DNA of 64,000 bases, from the NCBI RefSeq assembly GCF_052857255.1, contig NC_135500.1, forward strand, positions 101,145,394 to 101,209,393, in the 5' to 3' direction. Under the pieces are notes generated by a model. It saw only the letters and a list, made by a program, of their open reading frames with translations. It did no database searches and was not told the DNA's origin. Shown here in pieces: positions 11,200 through 21,375 of the stretch. Numbering within the stretch: position 1 is the stretch's first letter; the number at the start of each line of letters is the position of its first letter. The position numbers were made by a program, and so were the translations under genes. The stretch is from Amblyomma americanum (taxonomy: Eukaryota > Arthropoda > Arachnida > Ixodida > Ixodidae).

Positions 11200-12330
11200 C
11201 TAGATGACGGGGTTGTAGTAAGGCTTGAGACGCTGGATGCGAACTGTTTTGCTTTCGCGGCGGCGGAGATCGAGAGACGTCATGAGAGGTTCGATGACGT
11301 AATTGACGGGAGATGTGCGCTCCAGGACGCGGTAGGGGCTGTGATACTTGGCGAGAAATTTTGAGGACAGTCCAGGAGTACTTGTCGGTATCCAGAGCCA
11401 CACAAGCGTGCCAGGCGAGAAGTGCGATGGGGCGTGAGCGTTGTCGTGGCGGAATTTCTGGCTATACTGGGTGTCAGTCGTGAGTGACCGGGCGACCAGG
11501 CGAGTTGGTCTTCTACGTGTTTCGCGGCTTCGAAAACAGCGACATATTAGAAGGCGTCAGCTTGGTATGGAAGAATGGCGTCTATTGTAGCTGATTTATG
11601 ATGGATGTAAAGAAGAAAGGGAGAGAAGCCAGTAGTAGACTGCTGAGCGGTGTTGTAGAAAAAACTCACATAAGGAAGGAAGAGATCCCAATTAGAGTGG
11701 TTGGATGTGACATACATAGAGAGCATGTCCCTAAAGCTGCGGTTAAATGGTTCGGTGAGGCCATTGGTCTGCGGATGATAGGCGGAGTTGGTTATGTATT
11801 ATGTTGCACTGGCGGAGCAGGGCTTTGACGGCATCGGGCAGAAAAACGCGTCCGCGGTCGCTAAGCGGTTCACGAGGCGCCAAGGACAAAAGTTGCAAAA
11901 GGAAGGACGCAACGTCTGTCGCTGTGGCAGCCGGAAGGGCAGCAGTTTCGGCATACCTCTTCAGATGATCAACCGCAACGATAGGCCAACAGTTGCCAGC
12001 CGCAGTGTACGGAAGCAGGCCGTAGAAATCAATGCCGATCCGGTCAAAAGGGCATGCTGGGCAAGGGAGCGGTTGGGGGCAACTCTCCAGCAGAACAATG
12101 AGAGTAACAGGCGAGGCAGGAGCGTACGTATTTATGTACGAATGTTTACATGCTGCCCCAGCAGTAGCGCAGCCGGATGCGGATGTATGTCTTGAAAACT
12201 CCCACGTGACCGCATTGTGGATCAGAGTGGTAATAGGTGCATGTTTTCGTGCGCAATTGGCGAGGAATAACGAGCAACCACTTGCCGCTGTGGGAGCTGT
12301 AGTTCCGGAGTTAGAGGAGATTATCGCGAA
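11200..12330 (-). pseudogene. Gypsy A integrase, broken
   Basis: On the minus strand the core reads [19 protein letters not shown] (complement near 12,000-12,055), with the first catalytic Asp in GIDFYG and the second in LSDRGRVF (near 11,850). After frame changes comes a [14 protein letters not shown] segment (complement near 11,740-11,770), where the third acidic residue is expected, and a C-terminal part with LVWLWIPTSTPGLSSKFL and YYNPVI before the stop near 11,200. The upstream zinc region is poorly preserved. Integrase would insert the cDNA into the host chromosome; this copy is interrupted. Confidence 0.75.
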
Positions 12331-12599
12331 TAACGAAGTGGGAAGCATGACAGCGGAGAGCACTAGATGAAGAAGCAGCCGAGGTGTTAGAAAGTTGAGA
12401 AGAGAAGCAAACCAGAGGTTTTTACGTTGTGCTGAGGGCATGTCTCTGATGTGAAGCGAAGAAGGAGAGGCGTCAGGGGCGAAAAGCCTGGTGAGTTCGG
12501 CTGGAAGTGGGCAGCGGGAGAAGGCATTAGCGTCTTGATGCTTGCGACCGGAGCGATATACCACGCGGATGTCATATTCTTGCACACGAAGAGCCCACC

Positions 12600-13830
12600 T
12601 GGCAAGGCGGCCGGATGGGTCTTTCAAGGAGGAAAGCCAACAAAGCGCATGATGATCCGTCACAAAGTCAAAAGAGTGTCCATAAAGGTACGGGCGAAAT
12701 TTGGCAAGGGCCCATACGATGACCAAACAGTCGTTTTCGCTGATGGAGTAATTAGAATCAGCCTTCGTATGTGTGAGGCTTGCATAGGCAACAACGTATT
12801 CACCGATACCACAGATTCGTTGGGCGAGTACGGTGTCGAGGCCAACACCACTGGCGTACGTGTGGACCTCAGTATAGAGTGGTCGAGTCGAAATGGCGCA
12901 GTATGGGCAGCGCGCGGCGTGAGGATGTGGCGCAAGGTGTTATAGGCATCGACGCACGTCGGAGACAACAGCGATAAATCGGAACTGCTGGAGAGTTGTG
13001 TGGAAGAAGGCGCAGCAATAGAAGCAAAGTTGCGAATAAAGCGGCAAAAGTAAGAGCGCAGACCTGGGAAGCTTCGCATGTCTTTGATGGAAGTATGTTT
13101 GGAAAAGGCAGCGACAGCGCGAAGTTTGGCTGGGTCGGGACAAACGCCTTCCTTGGAGACAACGTGTCTAAAATGTTCAGTTGACTCGCAGCAGAAAGGC
13201 ATATATTCATGTTGGCCTTCAAGCCGGCGTCACAGATGAAGGTCAAAACTTGCTGCAGGCGAAATAGATGGGTTTCAAAGTCGGGGGAAAAGACGACAAC
13301 GTCGTCCAGGTAGTATAGGCACATCCTCCACTTTAGCCCACGCAAAATGGTGTCCATCGTCGTTTCGAAGGTTGCAAAGGCACAACAAAGGCCGAACGGC
13401 ATCACAGTCAATTCCTACAATCCGTCGGGTGTCACAAAAGCAGTTTTGGGACGATCGGCCGCTTCCATGGGTACCTGCCAGTACCCAGAACGTAAATCGA
13501 GGGAGGAAAAGAGCTCCGCCTTTTGAAAAAAGTCCAGGGCGTCATCTATGCGGGGGAGCGGATACACATCCTTGCGCGTTATCTTATTAAGGCGGCGGTA
13601 ATCTACACAGAAGCGTTTGGAGCCATCTTTCTTTTTCACAAGGACAACAGGCGATGCCCAAGGGCTACTTGAGGTCTGAATAACGCCGTTTTGAAGCATT
13701 TGTTCGACTTGCTCTGTAATAGTCTGGCGCTCGGTTGGAGACACACGATAAGGGCTCTGCCGCAGCGCCGCGTGAGCACTAGTATCGATGCGATGGGGGA
13801 CGGTGGAAGTTCGGCCCAACGCACTTTGTT
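12600..13830 (-). pseudogene. Gypsy A reverse transcriptase and RNase H, broken
   Basis: The reverse transcriptase has [44 protein letters not shown] and KTAFVTPDGL, then an in-frame stop at about 13,412-13,416. In the same frame follow TVMPFGLC and the catalytic YLDDVVVFS (complement near 13,295-13,312). The connection region FRHVVSKEGVCPDPAKL lies in another frame near 13,150-13,180. RNase H is recognisable from HTYASGVGL (complement near 12,850), where the catalytic Asp of TDAS is Tyr, to [15 protein letters not shown] and [18 protein letters not shown]. The mixture of stops, frameshifts and a lost catalytic residue marks it as dead. Confidence 0.85.
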
Positions 13831-14386
13831 GAGCGTCGAAGGAAGAGTGGAATTGATGAAGGTGGGTGAGAAGCTATGTTCTTCGCGGCGGAGGAAGAAC
13901 GGTGTCGATGGAGCGCAAGAACACTTCGGTAGAAGAGGGATCTGACGTAGAGGCAGGTGGGCTGACCGCGTTCATGGCGTTCATGTTGTGCATCGTCGGT
14001 TTTTCAGCGGATGAGCAGAGATGTGACGGACTGCACACTGCCGAGGCATTCACCAAGGCGCACAGCGGAAGGGCGGGAAAACGGGTAAGAGGCCAAAAGT
14101 ATCGAGAGACCCGCGGACACAGCCAGCACGGTGTATATGGCAGAGGGAGAAACTTGCGGTGAAGAAAAGTATCGCCTGGAGTTAAGAGGACAGTGTCGTC
14201 ACCTACAGAGTCGCAATACAGGCGAAAATGAACGGAATAGCATGGGGGGACTTCCATATTATCGGCGGCGATGGCTTTAACATAGGCAACAGAAGGAGTA
14301 GCGTCGAGCAAACGAATGGGTACAGAAGAGAGCCCGACTTCTGCTCGAGCACAATAGATGATATTGTCATAGTGGCAAAGGAAATC

Positions 14387-14647
14387 TCAGCCCATAATAA
14401 CAGGATGGGAACATAAAGGAAACACGACGAATTCTATCGTGAACAGGGTGTCCTGAATCACAACTCGAGCAGTATACGCTGCGGAAGGTTTGATGTGCCC
14501 AAAGCTGGCCAGATGCAGCGGCAGTCGGGAAGTTGGCGTCTTTACCATCTTTAACGAGCAATGAAACTTTTCGTACATAACAGAAATTGCAGCATCGGCG
14601 TCCACAAGGGCAAATACAGAAATGCCCTCGGCATAAATTTCGATCAC
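14387..14647 (-). pseudogene. Gypsy A aspartic protease, active-site motif altered
   Basis: The frame reads ISVFALVDADAAISVM, matching the ALVDTGAxxSVM active site of retroviral-type aspartic proteases, but DTG has become DAD. The C-terminal PVIMG corresponds to the usual ILG(L/M) end motif. The protease would cut the gag-pol polyprotein. With this change and its decayed surroundings it is most probably inactive. Confidence 0.65.
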
Positions 14648-14904
14648 ATTAGCAAGGGATATGCGATGTATTGGAAAAAGTTCGACGGGTACGCAGTTCT
14701 CGCCTCAGTAACTGTCTCACGTAGTTTTCTAATGTTACGATGTGCCTTAGCGTAACACCGGGCGAAATTACAATTAGGCAAAGAGAAGACCTGAGCTTGA
14801 AGGCCTGCTTCGAAAGAGGCGGGGAAAAAGTGGAAAAAAAAAGAAGAGTCGTACGTCACTCGAATATCAATTCGTAAATTGTTTTCTGCACAGGGAATGC
14901 ATAT

Positions 14905-15465
14905 TTAGGTCAGGAAGGTGGGTTCAACAACTAGTGTTACCGGGAGATATGCGAGAGACAGTGCACCGCTTAGGACATGACGCCATTATAGCCTGACGCC
15001 AGGGTGTTTAAAAAACGGTGTCTAGGATCACCGAGGAATTCCTCTGGCCAGGTGTCCAGAATGATTTTAAACGCTTTGTTCGCTCATGTGACTTGTGACA
15101 GCGCACAGCTCTGAATGGAAGAGTTGGTCCCGTACCTTTGGGCAATATGCCAGCCATCGACCTACCGTTTCAAAGATGGCTATTTGCATTGTGTGGCCTA
15201 TCTCTCCAGTTTCCGCCAGACGCAATAGATATGTGCTTACTCTGGTTGACGTGGCCACTCGTTATCCTGACGCTGTTTCATTGAAGGCTAATGATAGTAT
15301 CCAAGGGGTGGAGAGTCTTGTGGAGATGTTCTCGCGTTATGGGTTCCCGAGGGAAGTTTCGGAGTGACCGGAGCTCGAACTTCACATCGGAGCTAATGAA
15401 GGAGGTTAACCGCCTTTTGTCAGTAAGGCAGTTACTTACGACGCCTTATCATCCCATGTGAGGAA
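14905..15465 (+). pseudogene. Ty3/gypsy integrase fragment (different lineage)
   Basis: This reads as an HHCC zinc region (HRLGHDA near 14,970; EEFLWPGVQNDFKRFVRSCD near 15,033-15,092) and then the catalytic core: ISPVSARRNRYVLTLVDVAT (near 15,211) and, after a frameshift near 15,362, an SDRSSNFTSELMKEVN segment. The first catalytic Asp region reads MAICIVWP, so the Asp appears lost. It ends abruptly at about 15,465, before the third acidic residue. It lies head-to-head with gypsy A and belongs to another family, probably a truncated older copy. Confidence 0.75.
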
Positions 15466-15749
15466 GAGGAAGACGTATACGTTGTTCGATTGCCTGTGGC
15501 CTCAGCTCTGTTTATTTATCTAATTTTCCCTTATTTACCTAGTTTTATTCGAATATTCGAGGACAGCAGCATCTTCAAGATGGTACTGTTCCTACGGGAA
15601 GAGTACGGCTTCTCCGGAGCCGGCAAGCCTTAAGGGACCACGCCATTCAAAGGAGGCTGTCTCGGAAGAGGCGGCAATGGCTTCTCATGCTGTGGAGCGA
15701 CCAGAACATGGACACGACCACCCGTCCAGCGAGACTTCTTCGCTTAAAT
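15466..15749. other. Unclassified; possible LTR sequence
   Basis: Begins TGAGGAAGAGGAAGACG exactly where the integrase fragment stops. The abrupt edge suggests a junction or LTR start, but I cannot find a second copy in the window. Confidence 0.3.
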
Positions 15750-15880
15750 AGGACAAATTGCCGGGCTAGTTGGTAATGATCCATTCTTGTTGACAGCGCG
15801 TTAAAGCACAGGGACAGAAGAAACACAGAGGACGACGTCACAGGCGCTGAACTTCAACTTTATTCAAGAATCATCGAAAC
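15750..15880. repeat. Dispersed repeat copy 1 (CTAGTTGGT type)
   Basis: CGGGCTAGTTGGTAATGATC is followed by ACAGCGCGTTAAAGCACAGG and GACAGAAGAAACACAGAGGA. Similar strings occur near 25,270 and 46,285, so this is an interspersed family. The complementary strand carries an AATAAA signal (near 15,860). Confidence 0.5.
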
Positions 15881-16387
15881 GCTGCATATATACCCATGAC
15901 AGAGACGCAACTAAGCGGTGAAAGTTTTACGCGCTCGTGGAAACAGAGAAGATAAGGCAGGTGGGGCAAAATGACAAAGGCTAAAAAACCGAAAAATTTT
16001 GAACAGAGCAGGAAAAAGCAGAGCAAGAAGATGCAAAAAACTTTACCAAGTCATTTGAAAGAAACACTCCGACATGTGAAAATAGTGGCGCAGATGACAG
16101 ACAGAATTTTGAAGACGGTTGCCGAAAACATTGAACCAAAATATACGCGTAAAACAAAAATCAAACGTGGCGAAAAAAGAAAAGCATAGTGGCAAGCAAA
16201 AACCAACAATGAAAAAGCACAGTGGTGATTGGATAGGCAAACGAAAATTTAACGATACAGGTGAAGCCTATAATTTACGCGGCTAAACACAGAAGATAAA
16301 ATGCACTGGATAGATAAAACGATAAAAAACTGGGAGGAGCATGAAAGATGAAGCCAACAAAAAACACGGCTAAAGCTAAAAGATGCG

Positions 16388-16700
16388 GTGCATAAAAACA
16401 ATAAAAGCGAAAAGGAGAGAATAGTGGGAAAAAAATTTTTGTTTAACTCCTTTGTAATACCATTACTACTTCAAACAGGCCCCGATAGAAAGATTAACTC
16501 TTTTTTCGACAATGAAATCGAAAAAGCCACTGTGATAAAAAAGCACAGGAACAAGTTGACACGTGAAATAGTGGAAGCAATTGAGATTGCTAGGCACGAG
16601 GGTGAATGTGTAAGTGGACCCTCGGTTTCATTGTGCACCCTCAGTTTCATTTGCATGTACGATTGTTCACGCCACCCAGTAAAAGTTCAACCTCCTTTGT
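16388..16700 (+). pseudogene. Retroelement-derived fragment, possibly Penelope-like
   Basis: The open frame contains KKHRNKLTREIVEAIEIARH and, further on, CVSGPSVSL (near 16,537-16,635). This resembles the tail found after the reverse transcriptase and GIY-YIG part of tick retroelements that I associate with Penelope-like elements. No catalytic domain is present here. The preceding 500 bp (15,880-16,388) is A-rich and looks like decayed sequence of the same element. The family assignment is tentative. Confidence 0.3.
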
Positions 16701-16844
16701 TAATGAGCATTGAAAGCCAGACAAAGCAAGGTGAAGGAGCAAGCACATGTGAACGCGCCAACCTAGTTTATATTGCAATGGTTATTGTGAGTGAAGACGA
16801 AGTGAACGAAGTTTCTCGGTGGTGCGCGTGTTCTGGCTTGGGTG

Positions 16845-17730
16845 TGTCACGGATCTCCCCGAAGAAAATTCGGACAGGAAGAAACTAGGAGACAGACGCA
16901 CATTTAATACACCCTACGTGACACACACACTAGAACACAAAATAAAACTAACAAAACACACAAAGACGATAAATACACTAGACCCAGGAACACTGCTACC
17001 AGCGTCTACTACTAGCGTTCTACTATTAGTGGTCGGCGTTCGTGCTCACGGTTGGTTCGGTGCGGCTACAGCGTTGTATGGGTCTAGTAGCCGGTGCCGA
17101 GATGGCGTTCGACGTGCTGCGGCTGGCGTCGCTGGCTGCGTCTTACAAGCTCCCAGTCCAAGCACCCGTGGAGGTGATGCCGGTGTTGGCGTTGGGGGCA
17201 CCACCCGAATGGGTGGCAACAGCGCTGGAGATACCCCTGGCCGTAGCAGGTGGTAGCGTCCTCCGTTGACTCCCCGGAACGGCAGGAAGTCCACGGCGCG
17301 AAGCCGTAGAACGAGAGCTCACCGGAGCAGTAGCCGGTGTCGCTCTCTTCCAGCCGAAGCGTCCCTGACCCGCCGGAGCCTCCGCTTTTCTGTTCTCCCC
17401 CCCCCCGTGCATCGCTCTCCCTCGCCCTTTTATAGCCTTGGTGTTAGTCCACGTGAGCCTTGTAGTCGTCTTCTCTTTCTTCTCTTCTCCACCAATCATC
17501 TCTCCCTATCTCACCGAATGCTCCTCCACCAATTATATCTTTCCACCTCACCGAATGCTTCTTCATCTGCTTTAGTCTCAGGTTAATCCACATCGTTTTC
17601 TTTACACCTCTTTCCTTCATAATTTTATTTTAGACTCCTTATTATATGTGACAAGGGCCCTTCTATCAAGAAGTTTCTATGAAAAACTGCTCACGTCACC
17701 CTCATCTTCAAGCCATCCATCCAACCGACA
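16845..17730 (+). mobile_element. Long terminal repeat (886 bp), probable 5' LTR
   Basis: Bounded by TGTCACGG at 16,845 and CCGACA at 17,730 (TG...CA ends). It is immediately followed by TGGTGGCGATTCGGGAC (17,736-17,752), which has the form of a tRNA primer-binding site and favours plus orientation. The interior is GC-rich (17,040-17,400). A TATAAAAGG box is seen on the minus strand near 17,430, which argues the other way, so orientation is not certain. A leader of about 170 bp follows and then stops at a (CAA)n array and the minus-strand gypsy; no second LTR is visible. Confidence 0.5.
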
Positions 17731-17735
17731 ATCTT

Positions 17736-17752
17736 TGGTGGCGATTCGGGAC
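17736..17752 (+). other. Candidate tRNA primer-binding site
   Basis: TGGTGGCGATTCGGGAC begins with TGG, the complement of tRNA CCA ends. Its complement, GTCCCGAATCGCCACCA, looks like a tRNA acceptor arm preceded by the end of a T arm. It sits 5 bases after the LTR end. The primer tRNA is not identified. Confidence 0.4.
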
Positions 17753-17918
17753 CCAACACACAACACACCGCAGATGTTCAGCACACAAACCAAAAGCACA
17801 CCACTAACACAGCACACCAAACAGCATTTTCGGAACATTACACATCAATGCCGTTGTCCGTACAAAGTCCTTAATAAACATGTGGTTATCCACAACACAC
17901 TCCCTTGTATAATTATAT

Positions 17919-17919
<1 letters not shown>

Positions 17920-17958
<39 letters not shown>

Positions 17959-17962
17959 ACGA
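17920..17962. repeat. (CAA)n microsatellite
   Basis: About 14 ACA/CAA units with one CAT interruption, lying between the LTR leader and the 3' end of the minus-strand gypsy pol. Confidence 0.9.
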
Positions 17963-17984
17963 CAAGATACATCGAAGAGGTATC

Positions 17985-20307
17985 GAAGATGCATCGAAGC
18001 TGTTCAGTTGGCTCTACTCATGAAGTCCGCTCCAACGTTATATCTGCCTTTAATATATTCCATCTGAAACGAGTATTCTCGCAAGGCCAATCTCTATCTC
18101 ATGACTTTAATACTGTTCATTTTGACCTTGGTTAAATATTCTAGCGGCTGATTATCCGTTTGAATTCTGAAATGTCTCTCATCAAGATAAATGTGGAATT
18201 CCTTTACTGCCCACACCACAGCCAAACATTCCTTTTCAGCAGTGGAGTAGTTGCGTTCACTAGCCTAAAATCTCTTACTTGCAAAATATACATTATGTAG
18301 CACGCAATTCTCTTCTTGCAAGAGTAATGCTCCTAACGCTCAGTCTGATGCTTCAGTGCGAAAAACAAACCCTATCCAGATTTGGAGCAAGCACAACGGG
18401 TGGTTTTGCCATATGCCAATTTAACATCACGAATGCATTTTATGTTCAGTAGTCCAATTCAGATTATTGCTTGCCCCTTCTTAGTGAGTTCGACAAGCGG
18501 ATGGGCTATGTGGGCATAATCGGGAATAAAGTCCATGTAGTATCCCTTTAAACCCAGGAGCTACTGTACCTCTTTCTTGGTCGTCGGTGTCTGGGACTGC
18601 TGTATTTTCTCCAAGATGTCGTCTTTCGTCGTGATGCGGCCCATCCCCAGCTTGTGTCCGAGAAAAGAATGGCTTCAAAGCCCACCTCACATTTTGCCGG
18701 TTTTATCGTCAACCTGGATTCTGGATTCTATCAAATATTTTTCCCAGCGTAATTACATGCTCTTCTCACGTATCTGTTGCCACAAGGGTGTCATCAATAT
18801 AGTGTTCTATATTTTGGAGCCGATACAAAACCTTCCTCATCAGCTTCGTGAATATTGCAGATGCTGTCTTTCGTTTTGATGCGGCCCATCCCAGCTTGTG
18901 TCCGAGAAAAGAATGGCTTAAAAGCCCACCTCACATTTTGCCGGTTTTGTGGTCAACCTGGCTTCTGAATTGTATCAAATATTTTTTCCAGCGGAATTGA
19001 ATGCTCTTCCCACGTATCTGTTGCCACGAGGATGTCATCAATATAGTGTTCTACATTTTGGAGCCCATCCAAAACCTTCCTCATCAGCTTCTCGAATATT
19101 GCAGATGCTGTCTTCAAACCAACAGGCATGCATCTAAACTGGAATAAACTCACCGAGCACGAAAAGGCAGTATTCCGTTTAGGCGAATCTTGCATTGGTA
19201 TTTTTCAATACCCTTTAGCTAAGTCAAATTTAGAAAAAAGAATACCTTAAGTGAGCCACCTTAGCGAACACTACGTACGCTCTTGATATAGGTTCGGCTT
19301 CGGGCACTATGATGTCATTTAGCCGACGAAAATGTGCACGCACTCGGTAAGTACCATGGGGTTTTTGACAACCACGAGAGGCGCATTGTATGCGGACCAC
19401 GACCTCTCAATAACACAAAGCTCCAACATATCCCGCACCTCATTTTCAATTCATTCTTGAACTGCTAAAGGTAGTGGGTATTGCTTCACGCTGATTGGTC
19501 TATCTGTGGAGAGATCTAGTTTGTAACATATGACATCCGCCTTGACAGGTACATTTGAAAACATCTCCCCCTTGATTTGGAGTAGAGCGGTGATCTTCCG
19601 TCTGCATTCAAATTGGGGTTCATTAGTGCCTTACCCCATCCTACCCTTACCTTCCCACTGCACGTGGGCACCTCGGCAACATGAACTGTCTCCTTGGCCA
19701 CTACCGAGCATGCTAACTTGGGGGCGTACCGCCATACGGGACCTCTTTCTTCATATTTCTTCAACATCATTACATAAAAAACCTTCTTAGTGTCATCAAT
19801 CAATATCTCATGATCCGTGTCAGTTTTCTTCCGCGTCACACGGTAAGGGCCCTTCTACTGCATCAGTAACCAATTATGATCCGTGGATAGCAGGATGAGG
19901 ACCTTGTCGCCCGGATTCAGATTCCTGCGAGTGGTTTCCTTGTCATAGTAGCCCTTATAGCGTTCGCGCGCCCTTTCCAGGCCTTAATGTGCCAGCCTGC
20001 ATGTTTCCTCCAACTTGCCCAACAACTCAAGAACATATGTTTATGTTGTCCTGAGATCTGATGCAATCTCCTTATTAGTGCCCAGCTCCTTGAGTATTGT
20101 AAGTGGACCTCTAACGGTTCTGTCATACAACATCTCGAAGGGCGAGAAACCAAGGCTCGTTTGCGGTACTTCGCGGTAAGCGAACAAAAGGTGCTGGGAA
20201 ATATCTATCCCAATAAGTAGGTCTCTGCTGGCAGATTTTCGAGTTCATATTTCTGTGGGTGCCGTTGAACCGCTCTACAAGCCCAATACACATGGGATGG
20301 TGAGTTG
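17985..20307 (-). pseudogene. Gypsy B pol with integrase before reverse transcriptase (Gmr1-like), broken
   Basis: Minus-strand order is unusual. The integrase C-terminal half comes first: HHPMCIGLVERFNGT (near 20,260-20,305, containing the third catalytic residue), then LLMQ(stop)KGPYRV, a GPY/F module near 19,840-19,865. One open frame (19,839-19,516) then runs from RKKTDTDHEILIDDTKKV towards the RT N-terminus. RT follows: LDLSTDRPISVKQYPLPL, SAYNAPLVVVKNP, QFRCMPVGLKTAS and YIDDILVATDTWEEH (near 19,020-19,070). RNase H is last (RTEASD with Asp changed to Glu; KECLAVVWAVKEFHIYL), ending near 17,990 with GADFMSRAN. Standard Ty3/gypsy has RT-RH-IN; Gmr1-type elements have IN upstream. Many stops and frameshifts are present. 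The element is cut at 20,307 by the I-type LINE end. Confidence 0.75.
18616..19116 (-). repeat. Internal tandem duplication, about 250 bp x 2
   Basis: 18,616-18,866 and 18,867-19,116 are near-identical direct repeats, each starting TCTTTCGT...GATGCGGCCC and passing through AGCTTGTGTCCGAGAAAAGA. Both cover the RT palm segment with the YIDDILVAT box, so gypsy B holds two copies of its active-site region. The copies differ at several bases, so the duplication is not a recent assembly artefact at 100% identity. Confidence 0.85.
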
Positions 20308-20329
20308 TTGAGGTGTGGTGTTGAATGCT

Positions 20330-20670
20330 ACAGGTGGGGTTAGCCTTGCTTTATCTGCCGGCAATTGCACCACCGCAGCGTCCCTTCTATATTAACAATG
20401 TCGCATCTACCCCGCTATGCGCACAGTTTCTTATAATAACACACATTCTCTCCCGCAGTCATCGTCTATGCACACAATCAACCCACACAGTCCACATCAC
20501 AGTCCACTCCAGAAGTCACCATCTATGCACATATTCAGTCACAGTAGAACATAGGCCATTGTAGTGCCACAATCCATACACACATTTACTCACAGTATAA
20601 CGTAGTCCACACCGGAAGACACCATCTACGCACACATTCAATCACAGTAGGCCATAGTCCGTTCCTGTTG
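20330..20670 (-). repeat. I-type LINE 3' UTR with about 52-bp minisatellite
   Basis: Four imperfect tandem units in 20,457-20,670. Each contains (C/T)AC(A/G)CACA(C/T)(A/T)... followed by CACAGTA and a TAGTCC/TAGGCC type end. On the coding strand this lies directly after the LINE stop codon, so it is the 3' UTR. The LINE 3' end is about 20,310-20,330, beside gypsy B. Confidence 0.6.
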
Positions 20671-21375
20671 TCACCATTTAGAAACAAGATCCATGTCCTG
20701 CAGAAATGTTAAAAGAAAGCGTGCAGCCTCCCTTCTGCATGTCTGGTTTCCACTCGGGTAGACAATGTTCTCAACTGTGCTGCTACGGGTTCCTGTCTTC
20801 TTGAAGGAAGCGAACATCACATGCCTTTCCGCGTTGTACTCTGGGCAGTACATAATATAATGTTCGATATCCCCGCACACACCACATAAAGAGCAGAGCG
20901 GAGATGATGCTAAGCCGATCTTATGCATCCATGCAAGAGTGCGAGCAGAGGCCGTGCGAATTCCATGTAGAAGGGTCGCCTGAGATCTTCTCAGTCCCTT
21001 GGTCACACACGGCTTGTGGGACGCACTCCACAGGGTACTGAAGTGATCGAGCACCGTTTTCCTGCATAGACGTTTTCCATCTTGAGGTACTTTTTTGATG
21101 GAATCCTTGAGAGAGCTTTATGGGCGAGTCTGTCTGCCACCTCATTACCCTTGACTCCTATGTGAGAGGGCACCAATTGGAAATGTAGAGTAAAGCCTCT
21201 GCTGTCCAGATTCTGCACCAAGCGCAGAGAGCTTATAGACAAGGCGTCATTAGGGAATCCGCGCACTAACCTCTGAAGGGCAGATTTTGAATCAGTTAGG
21301 AAAATTATTAAAATTATGAGGTCATTACCTGAATAAACCAAGACAGTGCACAACAGGGATGTATTCTTCATTCAA
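20671..21375 (-). pseudogene. I-type LINE C-terminus (RNase H and Cys-rich tail), 5'-truncated
   Basis: On the minus strand the sequence encodes TDSKSALQRLVRGFPNDALS and LHFQLVPSHIGVKGNEVADRLA (21,135-21,300). This is an RNase H domain with its DSKSAL and GNEVAD motifs. After a frame change (about 21,050) a C-terminal region follows with CSLCGVCGDIEHYIMYCPEY, a CCHC-type zinc motif common at the end of I-clade ORF2. The stop is near 20,673. The reverse transcriptase proper is missing; truncation at about 21,375 is typical of incomplete reverse transcription. RNase H presence separates it from the LINE at 6.5 kb. Confidence 0.8.

Larger units (their letters stand above)
10925..14870 (-). mobile_element. 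Ty3/gypsy retrotransposon A, 5'-truncated
   Basis: Read on the minus strand the order is protease, reverse transcriptase, RNase H, integrase, then about 250 bp that includes an AATAAA signal (complement near 11,000) and may be 3' LTR. This is normal Ty3/gypsy order. No gag with a clear zinc knuckle is seen; the element breaks off near 14,870 against a plus-strand integrase fragment. It appears to be the same lineage as the plus-strand element at 41.9-45 kb (shared LRGLKW and ASQLNIL/ARQLNIL-type wording). Confidence 0.85.

Noticed and set aside
17019..17499. GC-rich open frames inside the LTR on both strands
   Set aside because: They lie within a TG...CA bounded LTR and show no domain; GC richness alone creates open frames.
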